This document shows positions 9,168 to 18,283 of a stretch of 64,000 nucleotides of DNA, in pieces. The position numbers and the translations under genes were made by a program. Below the pieces are notes generated by a model that worked only from the letters and a program-made list of their open reading frames with translations, was not told the DNA's origin and made no database searches. Every line of letters starts with the position of its first letter. The stretch's first letter is position 1. The stretch is from the NCBI GenBank assembly GCA_028821575.1, contig JAPPFW010000092.1, positions 62,001 through 126,000 on the forward strand, in the 5' to 3' direction. The DNA comes from a bacterium (GTDB taxonomy: Bacteria > Actinomycetota > Acidimicrobiia > Spongiisociales > Spongiisociaceae).

Positions 9168-10724
9168 GTGGTTGAGAGGCGAGCCTTGAGCGCAGTCGCC
9201 GACGATGAACTCGCGTTACATCTGGAAGGAATAACCAAACGCTTTCCGCGTGTGGTCGCGAACGACCGAGTCGACTTCGATGTGCGTCGTGGCGAGGTTC
9301 ATGCCCTTCTGGGCCAGAACGGAGCCGGAAAGTCGACGCTGGCGCACATTGTCAGCGGTCTATACCGCCCCGATCAGGGGGTCATACGGCTGTTCGGGAA
9401 GCGGGTGGAGATGAAGTCACCCGGCGAAGCACTGGACCGTGGCATCGGCATGGTGCATCAGCACTTCAGACTGGTTCCCTCTCTCACCGTTGCGGAGAAT
9501 GTCGTGCTCGGCCACGAGAAGGCCGGGCGTCTGTTCAAACTGACCGAGAGCGACCTCCGATCACGCGTCGCCGACCTGTCGGCGAGACACAACCTGCCCG
9601 TCGACCCCGGCACTCCCGTCTGGCAACTCTCAATAGGCGAGCAGCAGCGTGTGGAGTTGTTGAAGGCCCTCTACCGGCAAGCACGAATCCTCATTCTCGA
9701 CGAGCCGACGGCCGTTTTGACGCCGCAGGAGACGGACTCTCTCTTCGACACGGTTCGTGACATGGTGGACCGGGGCAGATCGGTCATCCTGATCTCGCAC
9801 AAGCTGGACGAGGTCATGGCGGTGTCCGATCGGATCACCGTGCTCAGAGAAGGGAAGAAGGTTGGCACCTGGCGGACGGCCGATGTCGACGCGCGTAGCC
9901 TCTCACGCATGATGGTCGGTCGGGACATCAATCTGTCTCGCAAGCCGCCCGAAGGCGTGCGCCCACCGAGCGTGACCCCTCTGATCGAACTGTGCGGGGT
10001 GAGCGCAGACGGGGATCGCGGCAGCCCGGCGCTCCATGACATCTCGCTTCAGGTACGCGAAGGCGAGATCCTAGGAGTCGCCGGCGTGGCCGGCAACGGT
10101 CAGAGAGAACTCGCGGAGGTGATAGCCGGCCTCCGCCGGCCCTCGGTGGGAACGATTCGCATCCGCGGAAACGACCGCATCCTCCACGCGCCCAAGGACG
10201 CAATCAGGCTTGGTATCGGCTACGTACCGGACGACCGCCTCGGAACGGGTCTGGCGCCCAACGTCACAGTCGCCGAAAACCTAGCCTTGAAGGCATACTC
10301 GCGGGAGCCTTTCTCGTGGGGTCCCTTCCTGAGACGGGAACAGATCGGCACACACGCGCGCGTTCTGATGGAACAATACGATGTCAGGGGCGGAACGGAC
10401 AGGTCGCCCGTCCGCTCACTATCCGGCGGGAACATACAGAAGCTGCTTCTCGCTCGCGAGATCGCCAGCCGACCGGAGGCTCTCGTAGCGGTGTCCCCCA
10501 CGCGGGGTCTTGACATCGCAGCCACGCAGTCCGTCCGGACGCTGATCGCCGAGTTGGCTACGTCCGGCCGGACGATCCTGCTGATCAGCGAGGACCTGGA
10601 TGAGATCCTGACACTCGCTGATCGGATCGCCGTTCTCTACGAAGGGCGGATCGTGGGAACGGCAGACCCGTCCGCCGTTCAGGTCGAAGAACTCGGCTTG
10701 ATGATGGCCGGAGCATCCGGGTGA
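9168..10724 (+). CDS. Dual ATP-binding protein of BMP-type ABC importer (system 1)
   Basis: 518 residues with two fused nucleotide-binding domains. Domain 1 has Walker A 'GQNGAGKST', signature 'LSIGEQQR' and Walker B '[11 protein letters not shown]'. Domain 2 has a degenerate Walker A 'GVAGNGQREL', signature 'LSGGNIQK' and a Walker B position reading 'ALVAVSPTRGLD'. An inactive second site is usual for the RbsA/MglA/YufO-like family. The GTG at 9168 has no clear ribosome-binding site; the TTG at 9186 has AGAGG six bases upstream and may be the true start. It overlaps the first permease gene by four bases. Confidence 0.93.
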   Translation: MVERRALSAVADDELALHLEGITKRFPRVVANDRVDFDVRRGEVHALLGQNGAGKSTLAHIVSGLYRPDQGVIRLFGKRVEMKSPGEALDRGIGMVHQHFRLVPSLTVAENVVLGHEKAGRLFKLTESDLRSRVADLSARHNLPVDPGTPVWQLSIGEQQRVELLKALYRQARILILDEPTAVLTPQETDSLFDTVRDMVDRGRSVILISHKLDEVMAVSDRITVLREGKKVGTWRTADVDARSLSRMMVGRDINLSRKPPEGVRPPSVTPLIELCGVSADGDRGSPALHDISLQVREGEILGVAGVAGNGQRELAEVIAGLRRPSVGTIRIRGNDRILHAPKDAIRLGIGYVPDDRLGTGLAPNVTVAENLALKAYSREPFSWGPFLRREQIGTHARVLMEQYDVRGGTDRSPVRSLSGGNIQKLLLAREIASRPEALVAVSPTRGLDIAATQSVRTLIAELATSGRTILLISEDLDEILTLADRIAVLYEGRIVGTADPSAVQVEELGLMMAGASG

Positions 10725-12037
10725 GATTCACCAGACGACTGCGTACCCCATGGTGGTTACCAGTCACGGTTCCCATCGGCTCGGTGATGGCGGCTTTCCT
10801 GGTCGGCGCAGCTGTGCTGCTGGTCACCGGCCACAACCCGGTGGATACCTACATCCGGTTGTTCGAACGAGGATTCCTGTCCGAGAACGCCCTCTCGTCG
10901 ACTCTCCGTTCGGCAACTCCCCTGGTCTTCACCGGCCTGGCGGCTGCCGCCGCCTTTCGAATGCGTCTGTGGAACATCGGCGGAGAGGGCCAGCTATACA
11001 TGGGAGCAATCGGCGCCTCAGGGATCGGCCTCGCCCTCGATGGCGCCGCCTCCATCGTGGTGATACCGGCCATGATCTTGGGCGGGGCGGTGTTCGGCGC
11101 CCTGTGGGCTTTCGTCCCCGGGATCCTGCGGTCGCGGTTCAACACCAACGAGATCATCACCAGTCTCATGCTGAACTACGTCGCCGGCCTCGTCCTCGCC
11201 TATCTGGTGCTCGGCAGCATGTCACCCTGGCGCGACCAATCCCCTGGCACGACCTTCCCTCTGGGTGCGCGGCTCTCCGAATCCGCGTCCTGGCCCCAGT
11301 TTCTCACGGGTTTGCCTCTGCTAGTGGCTGTTCCGATCTCTCTGGGGGTCGTCGCCGGTGTAGCCGCCTGGACGAGGCACCGGACACGGAGCCGCACGCT
11401 CAGGGTGAACGTGGTCGTGATCTCGGCAGTAGCAGTCGCCGCTCTGCTATTCGCGGGGGTTGTTGCAGATGGCCCCGCTATAACCGTTCCATTCGGGATC
11501 GTGCTAGGAGTGGCGACTGCAATCGTGGTCTGGGTTCTGTACCGCGAGACGAGATTCGGTTTCGAAGTGCGCGTTATCAGCGACTCGCCGGCGGCTGCAC
11601 ACTACGGCGGGATGGACACCGGCCGCAAGATCGTGGTTGTAATGCTGCTTGCCGGCGGACTGGCCGGGCTGGGCGGTGCCAGCCAGGTGGGTGACTTCTC
11701 CCACCTGCTCGACCCCTACGGCCTACCACAGAGCGTGTACGGGTACACGGGAATCGTGGTGGCTGCGCTGAGCGCCAACGGCCCGCTGGGGGTGATTCTG
11801 GCCGCGTTCCTTCTCGGAGGATTGAGCAACGCGGGCTTCAGCTTGCGCGGGCTCGACTTCCCACTGGGCCTCGTAGGCATCCTGCAGGGACTGATTCTCT
11901 TCTTCGCGATCGGCGGAACCGTTCTCGTCCGCTACCGCGTGCGCTTCAGACAGCGACGCGCCACCGGGGAGGAGTCGCCCGATCGGCAAGAGCCGGATGG
12001 ATCCGCTCTCGCCGGCGCCCGCGGTGGTGAACAGTGA
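10721..12037 (+). CDS. BMP-type ABC importer permease (system 1, first subunit)
   Basis: 438 residues with a GTG start overlapping the ATPase stop (GTGA). It is a BPD_transp_2-type permease with about ten hydrophobic segments and the family landmark 'LWNIGGEGQLYMGAI' near residue 85. An insert around residues 200-260 ('TRHRTRSRTLRVN' and a following hydrophobic stretch) makes it longer than system 2 and 3 counterparts (375 and about 387 residues). It forms the heterodimeric channel with the next gene. Confidence 0.9.
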   Translation: MRFTRRLRTPWWLPVTVPIGSVMAAFLVGAAVLLVTGHNPVDTYIRLFERGFLSENALSSTLRSATPLVFTGLAAAAAFRMRLWNIGGEGQLYMGAIGASGIGLALDGAASIVVIPAMILGGAVFGALWAFVPGILRSRFNTNEIITSLMLNYVAGLVLAYLVLGSMSPWRDQSPGTTFPLGARLSESASWPQFLTGLPLLVAVPISLGVVAGVAAWTRHRTRSRTLRVNVVVISAVAVAALLFAGVVADGPAITVPFGIVLGVATAIVVWVLYRETRFGFEVRVISDSPAAAHYGGMDTGRKIVVVMLLAGGLAGLGGASQVGDFSHLLDPYGLPQSVYGYTGIVVAALSANGPLGVILAAFLLGGLSNAGFSLRGLDFPLGLVGILQGLILFFAIGGTVLVRYRVRFRQRRATGEESPDRQEPDGSALAGARGGEQ

Positions 12038-12990
12038 ACGAGAACATCGCCGTCGTGATTCTGGCGTCGGCCGTGTTCTACGGAACGCCACTCCTCTACG
12101 CGGCGCTTGGTGAGGTACTCACAGAGCGGTCAGGCGTGCTCAACCTGGGCCTGGAGGGGATGATGCTTATGGGGGCGGTCATGGGGTTCTGGACGGTTCA
12201 GTACGTGGGCGGCCCCGGATGGCTGGTCCTCTGCGGTGCCGTACTGGTAGCGGCAGCCGCCGGAGCGGCCACCGCCCTGATACACGCCGTCCTGGTGATC
12301 AGCCTCCGCGCCAACCAGATCGTCTCGGGCATCGCACTGACGATCTTCGCCGGGGTGATAGGCCTGTCGTCCTACATCGGCACGAGGGGCGGTGTCGGAG
12401 GCGCGCCCCTGGCCCACCACTTCCGGCCGCTGAATCTGTTCGGGCTCAAGGACTTTCCCATTCTGGGGCCGATCCTCTTCGACCAGCACGCTCTGGTCTA
12501 TCTGTCATGGCTTCTGGTCCTCGCCACCACCTGGTACATCTACCGGACGAGCCTGGGCCTCAGGCTGCGGTCTGTGGGCGATGCTCCCGAGACGGCGGAC
12601 GCCGCCGGAATCAACGTGACGAAGTATCGCTACCTGCATACGATCGCGGGCGGTGCCTTCGCAGGCATTGGCGGATCGGTCTTCAGCCTCGCCATCGCCC
12701 TCAACTGGTTGGATGGTATGACGGCGGGTGCCGGGTGGATAGCAATCGCGCTGGTCATCTTCGGCTTCTGGCGTCCCATCCCCGTCATGGTGGGAGCGTA
12801 TTTCTTCGGTGGTCTGTCAGGTCTGGCCTTTGTGCTCCAGACGCGCCAGGTACGCCTACCTCCCGAGATGTTCGCCTCGCTCCCCTACTTGATGACCATC
12901 GTGGTACTTGCCGTCGTGTCCTCGGGATGGGCGCGCCGCCGTTCCACGGCTCCCGCAGCGCTCGGCACTCCTTACCTGCGGGAGACATAG
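12034..12990 (+). CDS. BMP-type ABC importer permease (system 1, second subunit)
   Basis: 318 residues, GTG start overlapping the previous stop by four bases. The family landmark '[20 protein letters not shown]' is near residue 26, and 'LRSVGDAPETADAAGINV' is the conserved cytoplasmic loop. It is shorter than its partner, as is normal for the second permease of PnrA/YufPQ-like systems. It is the last gene before a convergent isochorismatase gene; the 68-bp gap holds a short heptamer repeat. Confidence 0.92.
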   Translation: MNENIAVVILASAVFYGTPLLYAALGEVLTERSGVLNLGLEGMMLMGAVMGFWTVQYVGGPGWLVLCGAVLVAAAAGAATALIHAVLVISLRANQIVSGIALTIFAGVIGLSSYIGTRGGVGGAPLAHHFRPLNLFGLKDFPILGPILFDQHALVYLSWLLVLATTWYIYRTSLGLRLRSVGDAPETADAAGINVTKYRYLHTIAGGAFAGIGGSVFSLAIALNWLDGMTAGAGWIAIALVIFGFWRPIPVMVGAYFFGGLSGLAFVLQTRQVRLPPEMFASLPYLMTIVVLAVVSSGWARRRSTAPAALGTPYLRET

Positions 12991-13017
12991 GTCGCCGTAC
13001 GACAGCAGTGGCCTGAT

Positions 13018-13038
13018 GGCTTGTGGCTTGTGGCTTGT
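13018..13038 (+). repeat. Heptanucleotide tandem repeat, about 3 copies of GGCTTGT
   Basis: Three 7-bp units in the gap between convergent genes ending at 12990 and 13059. It resembles in unit length the (AGTGGTC)5 and (GTCAGTG)5 arrays elsewhere in the window, although the unit sequence differs. Confidence 0.7.
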
Positions 13039-13058
13039 GATAGTTCGGGTCGTCTTAC

Positions 13059-13811
13059 TCAGACGAGCGCCCCCGCATATGCTCGGAGTGCTCTAGCTGC
13101 AGATGAGGCGTCCGTTTCGGCACCGAAGAGACCCCCCTGGTACCTCACCAGCCCCAGAAGGTTCTCGGTCACTTCGTGGTTGACCCCGGCCACCCCGTCC
13201 GAGATCGTAAGGCAGTCGTATCCGTGATCAACGGCCGCGTAGAGAGTGGCGGCCACACAGACGTTCGAAGTGATCCCCGTGATGATCACTGACGTTATAT
13301 CTCGAGCTTCGATCCACCTGCGGAACGGCTCGTTTCCGAACGTGCTGTATGTCGTCTTGTTGAACACCGGCTCGCCTGGGAGAGGAATGAGTTCGTCGAC
13401 GATCCCTGCTCCAGGCTCGCCGTAAATCATCCCCCTACCGAACTTGTTCGGCTTCCCGTACGGCGTTCCGAAGCGTATCGCCTGCTCCCGTTTGAAATCC
13501 GGGAGATCCGACAGGTCGGGAGAGAAGGAATTCGTGAAGTGGACGATGTTCATCCCCGGAACACTTCGGGCAGCGTCGAGCAAGTCACGTAAACCCGGCA
13601 CTATCGCTCGAATCAGAGACAGGTCGAAACCCATGTCCGTGAACCAGCCGCCATCGAGTACGCCATCCACCTCCATATCGATTACGAGAAGGGCCGTTTC
13701 CGAAGGCTTTGCCGGACCCAGCAAAGGCCACTCGTGCGGAAAGGAGGGAATGCTGAGCCTCGTCTCGGTCTCCTGGCGATCTGATCTATCCGAATTCGAG
13801 GGCGCTGACAT
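13059..13811 (-). CDS. Isochorismatase-family cysteine hydrolase
   Basis: 250 residues carrying the family triad Asp45 ('LLVIDMEVDG'), Lys152 ('FNKTTYSTF') and Cys185 ('GITSNVCVAAT'), with the cis-peptide Val-Cys context typical of amide hydrolases such as ureidoacrylate, biuret or N-carbamoyl-amine hydrolases. The N-terminal extension (about 35 residues) is longer than in the smallest members. It is encoded opposite to the surrounding importer and hydroxylase genes yet sits between them, so it may act on the amide formed when the heterocycle is opened. Substrate not identifiable from motifs alone. Confidence 0.87.
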   Translation of the reverse strand: MSAPSNSDRSDRQETETRLSIPSFPHEWPLLGPAKPSETALLVIDMEVDGVLDGGWFTDMGFDLSLIRAIVPGLRDLLDAARSVPGMNIVHFTNSFSPDLSDLPDFKREQAIRFGTPYGKPNKFGRGMIYGEPGAGIVDELIPLPGEPVFNKTTYSTFGNEPFRRWIEARDITSVIITGITSNVCVAATLYAAVDHGYDCLTISDGVAGVNHEVTENLLGLVRYQGGLFGAETDASSAARALRAYAGALV

Positions 13812-14051
13812 GGTGAACCGACCTCCTCGCGGGTCCTGCTGGCGAACTACTTATCAGTCGGTACCGATCAAGTGAGATTAACAGCCGCCTCTCGTACGTG
13901 AAGGTCGTACCGTGTGTCTGCCCGGGGGTGACCGCTCTTGCACGCGGCCGCGAGCAGGGGACGCCGGTTGGTCTTGCCAACTACCGCTTGAGCCTGGGCA
14001 CGACCCGAGCAGATGGCCGTAAAGTAGGCTCGTAGGCCTGCGAGAGGAGCT

Positions 14052-16430
14052 ATGAGCCAACAGCCGGTCCTGCCTGATCGACCCCTACATGTCGGGGCGA
14101 GCGTGAGTCGCGTCGAAGATGACCGGCTGCTCCGCGGAGGAGCCCGGTATGTAGCGGACGTCGAGATCCCGAACATGGCAGAAGTGACGATCGTGAGAAG
14201 CCCGCTCGCCCACGCAGAACTGGGTACCGTTGACCTTGAGCCTGCGACCCGGATGCCCGGAGTAATCGCTGCCTTCGGGGCCTCCGACATGACCGGCGTT
14301 CAGCCATTCCCCGACACCAACCCCATGGTTCGCCCCGTGAGCCTGTTTCCGCTCGCCAGGGACCGGGTGCGCTACGTGGGCGCCCCCGTCGCAGTTGTCG
14401 TAGCCGAGGACCGCTACCTTGCGGAGGACGCCGCTGCCGAGGTCTGGGTGGACTACGAGCAACTGCCTGCTGTCATGTCCGTCGAGGCGAGCCTCGATGG
14501 TTCACAACGGTTGTATGACGAGTGGCCGGACAACAAGGTCCTCGACTTCCAACTCAACGATCCCGAAATCGACCGGATCTTCCGCAACCACCACGTGGTC
14601 CGCGAGACGTACAGCACTCACCGCCACACGGGTGTTCCGCTGGAGACACGCGGTTGCGTCGCGCAGTTCGACGGCAGCCGAATCACCCTATGGTCTTCCA
14701 CACAGAGCCCGCACTACGTCCGAACGATCCTGGGCCGGATGCTCGGCCTTTCCGAGAACCGCATCCGCGTGATCGCGCCGGACATGGGAGGGGGCTTCGG
14801 GATCAAGAGCCACATGTATCCCGAGGAGGTGCTCGTTCCCTGGCTGGCAATCAAGCTGGGTCGACCGGTGAGGTGGATCGAAGACAGGACCGAGCACTTC
14901 ACGGCTTCCAACCATGCTCGCGAACAGGCCATCCATATCGAGGGCGCCTTTACCGACGCGGGGCGGATCGTCGCGGTCCGGGCCCACATCGTCAGTGACG
15001 TCGGATCGGGCGAGATCTGGTTCCCGGGCACCGGACCGAGCATTGTGGCCGCAGGCATGCTCACGGGGCCCTACCGGATCAGCCGGACACTGGCGTCCAT
15101 CACGTGCGCTGTCACCAACAAGACGCCGGCAGGCGCATACCGTGGCTATGGACAGCCGGAAGGCGTCTTCGCCCTCGAGAGCCTGATGGACAAGGCTGCC
15201 ATCGAACTCGGACTCGACCCGGTCGGGATACGGCGAACCAACCTCATCCGCAGACAAGACCTTCCCTTCACATCGTTCGGTGGATCCGTCTTCGACTCCG
15301 GTAGCTTCCGCGAAGCCTTCGACAAGACCGTGGAGACGGCTCGCGAGGCCCATTCATCTGCCCTGGATAAGTATCGCGACGACGATGAGGTTCGGATCGG
15401 TGTGGGTTTCGCAACGTACTGGGAGGGCACTTCGCCGAGCGGTTTCCTGAACACCGGGCTATGGGGCGCCCACGATTCCGCCTCGGTACGCGTCGAGCCG
15501 GACGGGGGCATTGTCGTGAGTGTCGGGGTAACGACCACCGGACAGGGCGTGGAGACGATGGTCGCGACCCTGGCCGCTGACATCCTGCGCGTTCCGCTCG
15601 ATCGTGTCCGAGTGGAAATGGGGGACACGGACACCTGCCCCGCCGGCCAAGGCGGTTGGGCGAGTCGCAGCACGGTGATGGGGGGCGGCGCCGTAGTAAT
15701 GGCTGCGGGGCGGATCCGGGACAAGATGATGCGGACTGCCGCCCACGCGCTCGAGGCCGACGTGGACGACATCGTCGTGGCGGAAGATCGCTTCGAGGTC
15801 CGCGGGACGCAGGTCGGAATCTCCTTCGCGGAAGTGGCCGGAGTCGCCACGGTGAGTAGCTTTCGCCTTCCCGAGGACATCGAGGCCGGTCTCGACACGA
15901 CCGCCGTGTACACAGCCAACGTGGATCACTGGCCCGACGAGCTCGGCCGTATCAACCCGTGCCCGACATACGCGAACGCCTCCCATGCCGCAGTCGTCAA
16001 GGTGGAACTCTCTACGGGAGCAGTGGCAGTCCTTCAGTACGTGTCGACTCACGACTGCGGTCCGGTGATCAATCCTCGGATCGTCAGGGGCCAAGTCGAG
16101 GGAGGGATAGCGCAGGGCATAGGAGGAACTCTTCTCGAGAACCTCGTCTACAGCGATGAGGGACAACTCCTGTCTGCGAGCTTCATGGACTACCTGATCC
16201 CCACCGCACACGAGATTCCGGATATGGTCGTACAGCACCTCGAGTCTCCCAGTCCCAACACGCCGCTGGGCGTGAAAGGTGTAGGCGAGGGCGGAGTAAT
16301 AGGTGTTCCCGCGGCTGTCGCCAACGCGGTCCGGGACGCCCTTGCCGAGTTCGGCGTGGAGATCACCGAACTCCCACTCTCGCCCTCAAACGTCCGCAGA
16401 CTGATTCGAAAGGCATCCGCTGCCGTCTAG
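14052..16430 (+). CDS. Molybdopterin-binding catalytic subunit of a xanthine dehydrogenase-family hydroxylase
   Basis: 792 residues, typical for CoxL/XdhA-like large subunits. Visible landmarks: N-terminal 'GASVSRVEDDRLLRGGARY', 'MGGGFGIKSHMYPEE' around residue 243, 'PAGAYRGYGQPEG', 'TGQGVETM', and the C-terminal catalytic Glu region 'GVKGVGEGGVIGVPAAVANA'. There is no active-site Cys motif of the form-I CO dehydrogenases that I can recognise, so a heterocycle or aldehyde hydroxylase is more likely. The ATG follows GAGAGGAGCT. It is separated from its FAD and 2Fe-2S subunits by the importer genes. Confidence 0.93.
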   Translation: MSQQPVLPDRPLHVGASVSRVEDDRLLRGGARYVADVEIPNMAEVTIVRSPLAHAELGTVDLEPATRMPGVIAAFGASDMTGVQPFPDTNPMVRPVSLFPLARDRVRYVGAPVAVVVAEDRYLAEDAAAEVWVDYEQLPAVMSVEASLDGSQRLYDEWPDNKVLDFQLNDPEIDRIFRNHHVVRETYSTHRHTGVPLETRGCVAQFDGSRITLWSSTQSPHYVRTILGRMLGLSENRIRVIAPDMGGGFGIKSHMYPEEVLVPWLAIKLGRPVRWIEDRTEHFTASNHAREQAIHIEGAFTDAGRIVAVRAHIVSDVGSGEIWFPGTGPSIVAAGMLTGPYRISRTLASITCAVTNKTPAGAYRGYGQPEGVFALESLMDKAAIELGLDPVGIRRTNLIRRQDLPFTSFGGSVFDSGSFREAFDKTVETAREAHSSALDKYRDDDEVRIGVGFATYWEGTSPSGFLNTGLWGAHDSASVRVEPDGGIVVSVGVTTTGQGVETMVATLAADILRVPLDRVRVEMGDTDTCPAGQGGWASRSTVMGGGAVVMAAGRIRDKMMRTAAHALEADVDDIVVAEDRFEVRGTQVGISFAEVAGVATVSSFRLPEDIEAGLDTTAVYTANVDHWPDELGRINPCPTYANASHAAVVKVELSTGAVAVLQYVSTHDCGPVINPRIVRGQVEGGIAQGIGGTLLENLVYSDEGQLLSASFMDYLIPTAHEIPDMVVQHLESPSPNTPLGVKGVGEGGVIGVPAAVANAVRDALAEFGVEITELPLSPSNVRRLIRKASAAV

Positions 16431-16454
16431 ATAGCCATTCCAACGGATTCCGCA

Positions 16455-16492
16455 AGTGGTCAGTGGTCAGTGGTCAGTGGTCAGTGGTCAGT
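16455..16492 (+). repeat. Heptanucleotide tandem repeat (AGTGGTC)5
   Basis: Five perfect 7-bp copies plus a partial sixth, in the 166-bp gap between convergent genes ending at 16430 and 16597. The same heptamer, in another register, recurs five times at 60204-60238. Confidence 0.95.
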
Positions 16493-16596
16493 CGTAGTTT
16501 GGGTTGTTTACTTGCCTCGGCAGTTCATCGATGGCAAGAGCATCATCGCCGGTCCGAACTCTTAGAACTACGCGGCTAGTGCGTACAGCAGTCGTT

Positions 16597-17304
16597 CTAC
16601 CCGTGGCCAAAACGCGGGTTCTCCGGAGAGAGCAGCGACACCTCCAAGCGCGCATCGGGCTGGTAGCGCATAAGGAAGAGCATGATGTCGTTCGCGGCAG
16701 CGGCGACATCCTCCGCGGCTGTGTTGTGTTGGCCCTCCACGGTGAACAGGGCTTCGGACGTCCGCGGGCTCGTTGCGCTCTGTCTGCTCTGGCGCCAGCA
16801 CCACCGGCGGGCGCTCACCAGGCCGGCCTGGTCGACGAACACGACCTCGCCGGGCTGGGGCGGGACCACTCGTCCACTGCCGAGATCCGTGAATCGCTCG
16901 GTGCCATCCGCTAGGCGGACTTTGGTTGACCCAGTCACCTCTGCCTGGTCGAAGGCAGCCACCGGAAGCGCGTACCGGATGGCCACCAGATTGGCGATGT
17001 CCACCAGCAGGTTGATGGAGGGGACATCCCCTCGCTTGACGAGGCGTCGGAGCAGGGCCTCGGCAGCGTTGCGGTACTGGGTGGGCTTCACGCCGAAGCT
17101 CGAGAAGGCCCGGCGCCACGCCGCTATCGAAGGCACCGCCGAGAGAGTCCTGTCTTCAAGGGCGGAGCGGGAGGCAAATTGCTGCGTCTGGAACTCGTCC
17201 TTGAGCGGAGCCGGACTCGGGCCGTTCGAGAGCCCCACCGCGTGGACCACCCCGGCCCTGATGGTCGGGTACCGCTCTATGACATCCGCGTGGTAGGAGA
17301 ACAT
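16597..17304 (-). CDS. B3/B4 tRNA-binding-domain protein (PheRS beta-like, possible trans-editing factor)
   Basis: 235 residues matching stand-alone B3/4 domains: 'SFGVKPTQYRNAAEALLRR' near residue 70 and 'DVPSINLLVDIANLVAIRYALPV' region near residues 93-115, followed by 'ARRWCWRQSRQSAT'. In phenylalanyl-tRNA synthetase beta this domain clears mischarged Tyr-tRNA; free-standing versions are thought to edit mischarged tRNA or bind other ligands. It is a single gene between a hydroxylase operon and a transporter operon, with no functional link visible. The C-terminus is Leu- and Glu-rich. Confidence 0.8.
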   Translation of the reverse strand: MFSYHADVIERYPTIRAGVVHAVGLSNGPSPAPLKDEFQTQQFASRSALEDRTLSAVPSIAAWRRAFSSFGVKPTQYRNAAEALLRRLVKRGDVPSINLLVDIANLVAIRYALPVAAFDQAEVTGSTKVRLADGTERFTDLGSGRVVPPQPGEVVFVDQAGLVSARRWCWRQSRQSATSPRTSEALFTVEGQHNTAAEDVAAAANDIMLFLMRYQPDARLEVSLLSPENPRFGHG

Positions 17305-17344
17305 GCGTCCCGAAGGTTAAGCGTCGGCGCCGGAGGACGCGTGG

Positions 17345-18283
17345 TCAACGGAGACCGCGTACAAAGGGTTGCGCCAGGGCGGCGGGCTGGCGGAACCGCT
17401 TGGTGATGAAGTACATGACGCCGAGGGTCAGCACGTACGGGAGGGCGGCCAGCAACTGAGCATTGATCTGGTATCCAAGCACAGGGACCGCCAGGCGGAA
17501 TGCATCGGCCAAGCCGAATAGGAGGGCCCCGAGGATCGTGCCGCGCAGTCTCCAACCTCCGAAGTAGACGGCCGCTATCGCGATGAAGCCGCGCCCGCCC
17601 ACAGCACCCGTGTCGAAACTTCCCACCTGACCCAGGACCAGGAACGCGCCCCCCAGCCCTGCCAGCACTCCGCCGTAGTAGATGGCCTGGCGGCGACGCT
17701 TGTTCACATCGATGCCCGAGACGTCCGCCGCTTGCGGGTTCTCACCCACGGAGCGGACCTCGAGCCCCCAACGCGTCCGGTACAGGATCCACCATGTCAG
17801 CGGGATGATCGGGTAGAGGAGGTAGGTGGGCCAGGTCTGACCGAACAGAGCCGGGCCGATCAGGGGCAAGGCGGAGAGGAGCGGGACCTTGACGACCCCG
17901 GCCCGACCGGCAACAGGATCGATGGACGCGGTGAGGAACCCGATCAGGCCTAGCACCAGGATGTTCACCGTGATCCCCACGACGAACTGATCGGCGGTGA
18001 GGCGATGGCTCATGTTCGCCTGGAGCATGGACACTGCCAACCCGGCGACGACCCCCAGGACCAGGCCCACCCAGACGGAACCGCCGACGCTGAATGCAAC
18101 CGCACCTCCGAAGGCGCCCGCCAGCAGCGAAGCCTCGACCGAGATGTTGATGGTTCCGGCCTTCTCTGCCACCAGCTCCCCCAACGCCGCGAACGCCAGG
18201 AAAGCTCCCAAGCGGACGGCGCTGCCGTACATGGTGGGGCTGGAGACGATCTCCCAAAGGGCGCCGATTATGTCGCCCATCAC
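17345..18283 (-). CDS. BMP-type ABC importer permease (system 2, second subunit)
   Basis: 312 residues, all-hydrophobic. The landmark 'LGELVAEKAGTINISVEASL' near residue 34 and the loop 'VRSVGENPQAADVSGIDVNK' match the second permease of PnrA-like systems. It overlaps the upstream permease by four bases and is the last gene of the minus-strand operon that begins near 25817. Confidence 0.92.
   Translation of the reverse strand: MMGDIIGALWEIVSSPTMYGSAVRLGAFLAFAALGELVAEKAGTINISVEASLLAGAFGGAVAFSVGGSVWVGLVLGVVAGLAVSMLQANMSHRLTADQFVVGITVNILVLGLIGFLTASIDPVAGRAGVVKVPLLSALPLIGPALFGQTWPTYLLYPIIPLTWWILYRTRWGLEVRSVGENPQAADVSGIDVNKRRRQAIYYGGVLAGLGGAFLVLGQVGSFDTGAVGGRGFIAIAAVYFGGWRLRGTILGALLFGLADAFRLAVPVLGYQINAQLLAALPYVLTLGVMYFITKRFRQPAALAQPFVRGLR

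Noticed and set aside
13050-13070. Bidirectional terminator hairpin (TCGTCT/AGACGA)
   Set aside because: Six-pair stem with no T-tract on either side and partly inside a coding region; too weak to call.
16455-16492. CRISPR array
   Set aside because: The units are 7 bp without spacers; it is a simple tandem repeat.
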